From the NCBI GenBank assembly GCA_947453015.1, contig CANGFL010000079.1:1-6420 (forward strand): a DNA stretch of 6,420 bases, in the 5' to 3' direction. Within the stretch, counting starts at the first letter, position 1. The number at the start of each line of letters is the position of its first letter. Under the pieces are notes generated by a model, which saw only the letters and a program-made list of their open reading frames with translations, ran no database searches and was not told the DNA's origin. The translations under genes and the position numbers were made by a program. The stretch comes from Oxalobacteraceae bacterium (lineage in GTDB: Bacteria; Pseudomonadota; Gammaproteobacteria; Burkholderiales; Burkholderiaceae_D). Shown piece by piece: positions 5,852-6,420 of the stretch.

Positions 5852-6025
5852 CTGATTAACTCTCTTATTTCGCACTAGCGACGAGCTCTCGTCAACAAAG
5901 TGTTCTTGCGGCAGGTTGTTAAGGCTTACCTACAGCTAATGAGTAGTAAGAGCCGCAGATGGACTGGAACTTTCCAATGAGTGTCGTGACTGACACTCCT
6001 CAATACTTTTTGAGGAATGTCGATC
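5842..6025 (+). repeat. Intergenic repeat, copy 2 (before gene 4)
   Basis: Gap-free counterpart of 2264-2447, at about 92% identity by eye. It starts in the last codons of gene 3 and ends at the ATG of gene 4. Here the segment joins naturally onto the end of a complete gene, so this copy looks like the intact arrangement and the one after gene 1 looks rearranged. Confidence 0.8.
5880..5893 (+). other. Small conserved hairpin downstream of gene 3
   Basis: GACGA-GCTC-TCGTC, with the same five-pair stem as after genes 1 and 2. No T-run follows. It begins 29 bases after the stop codon, the same distance as after gene 2. Confidence 0.4.
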
Positions 6026-6028
6026 ATG
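5985..6028 (+). promoter_or_regulatory. Hairpin sequestering the RBS and start codon of gene 4
   Basis: GACACTCCTCAA (5992-6003) pairs with TTGAGGAATGTC (6010-6021), with a single C-A mismatch at 5996/6017 that is absent from the gene 2 copy. The outer part, 5985-5991 with 6022-6028, is as in gene 2, with one mismatch and two G-U pairs, and covers the ATG. The ribosome-binding site GAGGA (6012-6016) lies inside the 3' arm. The mismatch should make this the weaker of the two B-type leaders. Confidence 0.7.
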
Positions 6029-6420
6029 AGCCTAACTTCAAGTGCAGTACAGCCACCACTCCCCAACCAGCTGCCTCCAGACACGCCAGACGTGGCGAAC
6101 CCATCCAGGCCTGAACAAGAGCCCTTACTATCAAATCGCACAGCAACCAATTCATCAGCGTTAGCAACAGACGAATTAAATAAGCTGCCGACACCAATAG
6201 TCGAACATTCAGCACCAGAAAAAAGTGATCGTTCTAGTAGTACTAGTTCAGCAGCAACAATAGTGACAAAGGATGATGAGATCACGTCGCTTAAAAAGGT
6301 GGCAGAGCAAAGTGATCCTGAAGCGCAGTTTAAGCTGGGTGTGCGCTACGACGATGGAAATGGTGTTAAAGAAAGCAAAGAAGAGGCCTTTAATTGGTAT
6401 CACAAAGCTGCGGAGCAAGG
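6026..6420 (+). CDS. Sel1-repeat protein, N-terminal part (gene 4, B'-type; runs off window)
   Basis: The frame is open from the ATG at 6026 to the window edge, giving 131 residues. The start has GAGGA nine bases upstream and the MSLTS beginning of gene 2; the in-frame ATG at 6017 overlaps the ribosome-binding site. The N-terminus is low-complexity without a signal peptide and contains HSAPEKSDRS (61-70), reached 11 residues earlier than in gene 2. Most of that difference is the loss of about ten residues between QLP and TPDVANPS. The first Sel1 repeat starts at residue 92 (VAEQSDPEAQFKLGVRYDDG) and a second begins at the edge (AAEQG). The DNA from 184 bases upstream into the first repeat is close to gene 2, so this is the second B member of the A-B-A'-B' array. 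Repeat number and C-terminal type cannot be seen. Likely a protein-binding scaffold like its paralogs. Confidence 0.88.
   Translation, partial: MSLTSSAVQPPLPNQLPPDTPDVANPSRPEQEPLLSNRTATNSSALATDELNKLPTPIVEHSAPEKSDRSSSTSSAATIVTKDDEITSLKKVAEQSDPEAQFKLGVRYDDGNGVKESKEEAFNWYHKAAEQ

Noticed and set aside
3710..6285. Minus-strand open frames at 3710-3916, 4384-4602, 4742-5086, 5632-5847, 5926-6285 and 6024-6215.
   Set aside because: They lie mostly antisense to the Sel1 genes, have no recognisable domain or start context, and are explained as shadows of the repetitive coding sequence. The two at 4384 and 5926 resemble each other only because the leaders are duplicated.

Overview
The window holds the 3' end of a housekeeping gene followed by a tandem family of large repeat proteins, all on the + strand. 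The first reading frame is the C-terminal part of GpsA, NAD(P)+-dependent glycerol-3-phosphate dehydrogenase. Its sequence, moderate GC content and normal genetic code suggest a gammaproteobacterium. The Sel1-plus-LRR-like proteins that follow are common in host-associated Legionella/Coxiella-like lineages, but placing the organism there is inference.

Four paralogous genes follow: 498-2234, 2448-4289, 4463-5851, and one starting at 6026 that runs off the window. Each protein has a Ser/Thr/Pro-rich, probably disordered N-terminus with an invariant HSAPEKSDRS-type motif. A block of 36-residue Sel1 (TPR-like) repeats follows: 8 in gene 1, 9 in gene 2, 5 in gene 3, and cut off in gene 4. The three complete proteins then carry a degenerate leucine-rich-repeat-like segment around an ALKFNT motif and a helical tail containing GQTKEAT. 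None has a visible Sec signal or membrane segment. The 5' ends alternate between an MKRTL type (genes 1 and 3) and an MSLTS type (genes 2 and 4), so the array reads A-B-A'-B'. The 3' ends group differently (2 with 3), which points to recombination between copies.

The intergenic DNA is also repeated. The 184 bases before gene 2 and before gene 4 align without gaps at about 92% identity. All four genes share a leader in which a GGAAC box lies exactly 60 bases before the ATG. A hairpin in that leader pairs the Shine-Dalgarno sequence and, in genes 2-4, much of the start codon. Between the gene 1 and gene 2 leaders the stem keeps pairing through two compensatory double changes and several G-U changes. 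This is the strongest unexplained signal in the window: a structured RNA leader that may gate translation of every family member.

The picture is of a locally expanding, recombining family of candidate host-interaction or scaffold proteins, each apparently with its own leader and a shared translational switch. No mobile element, tRNA, rRNA or CRISPR array was seen.
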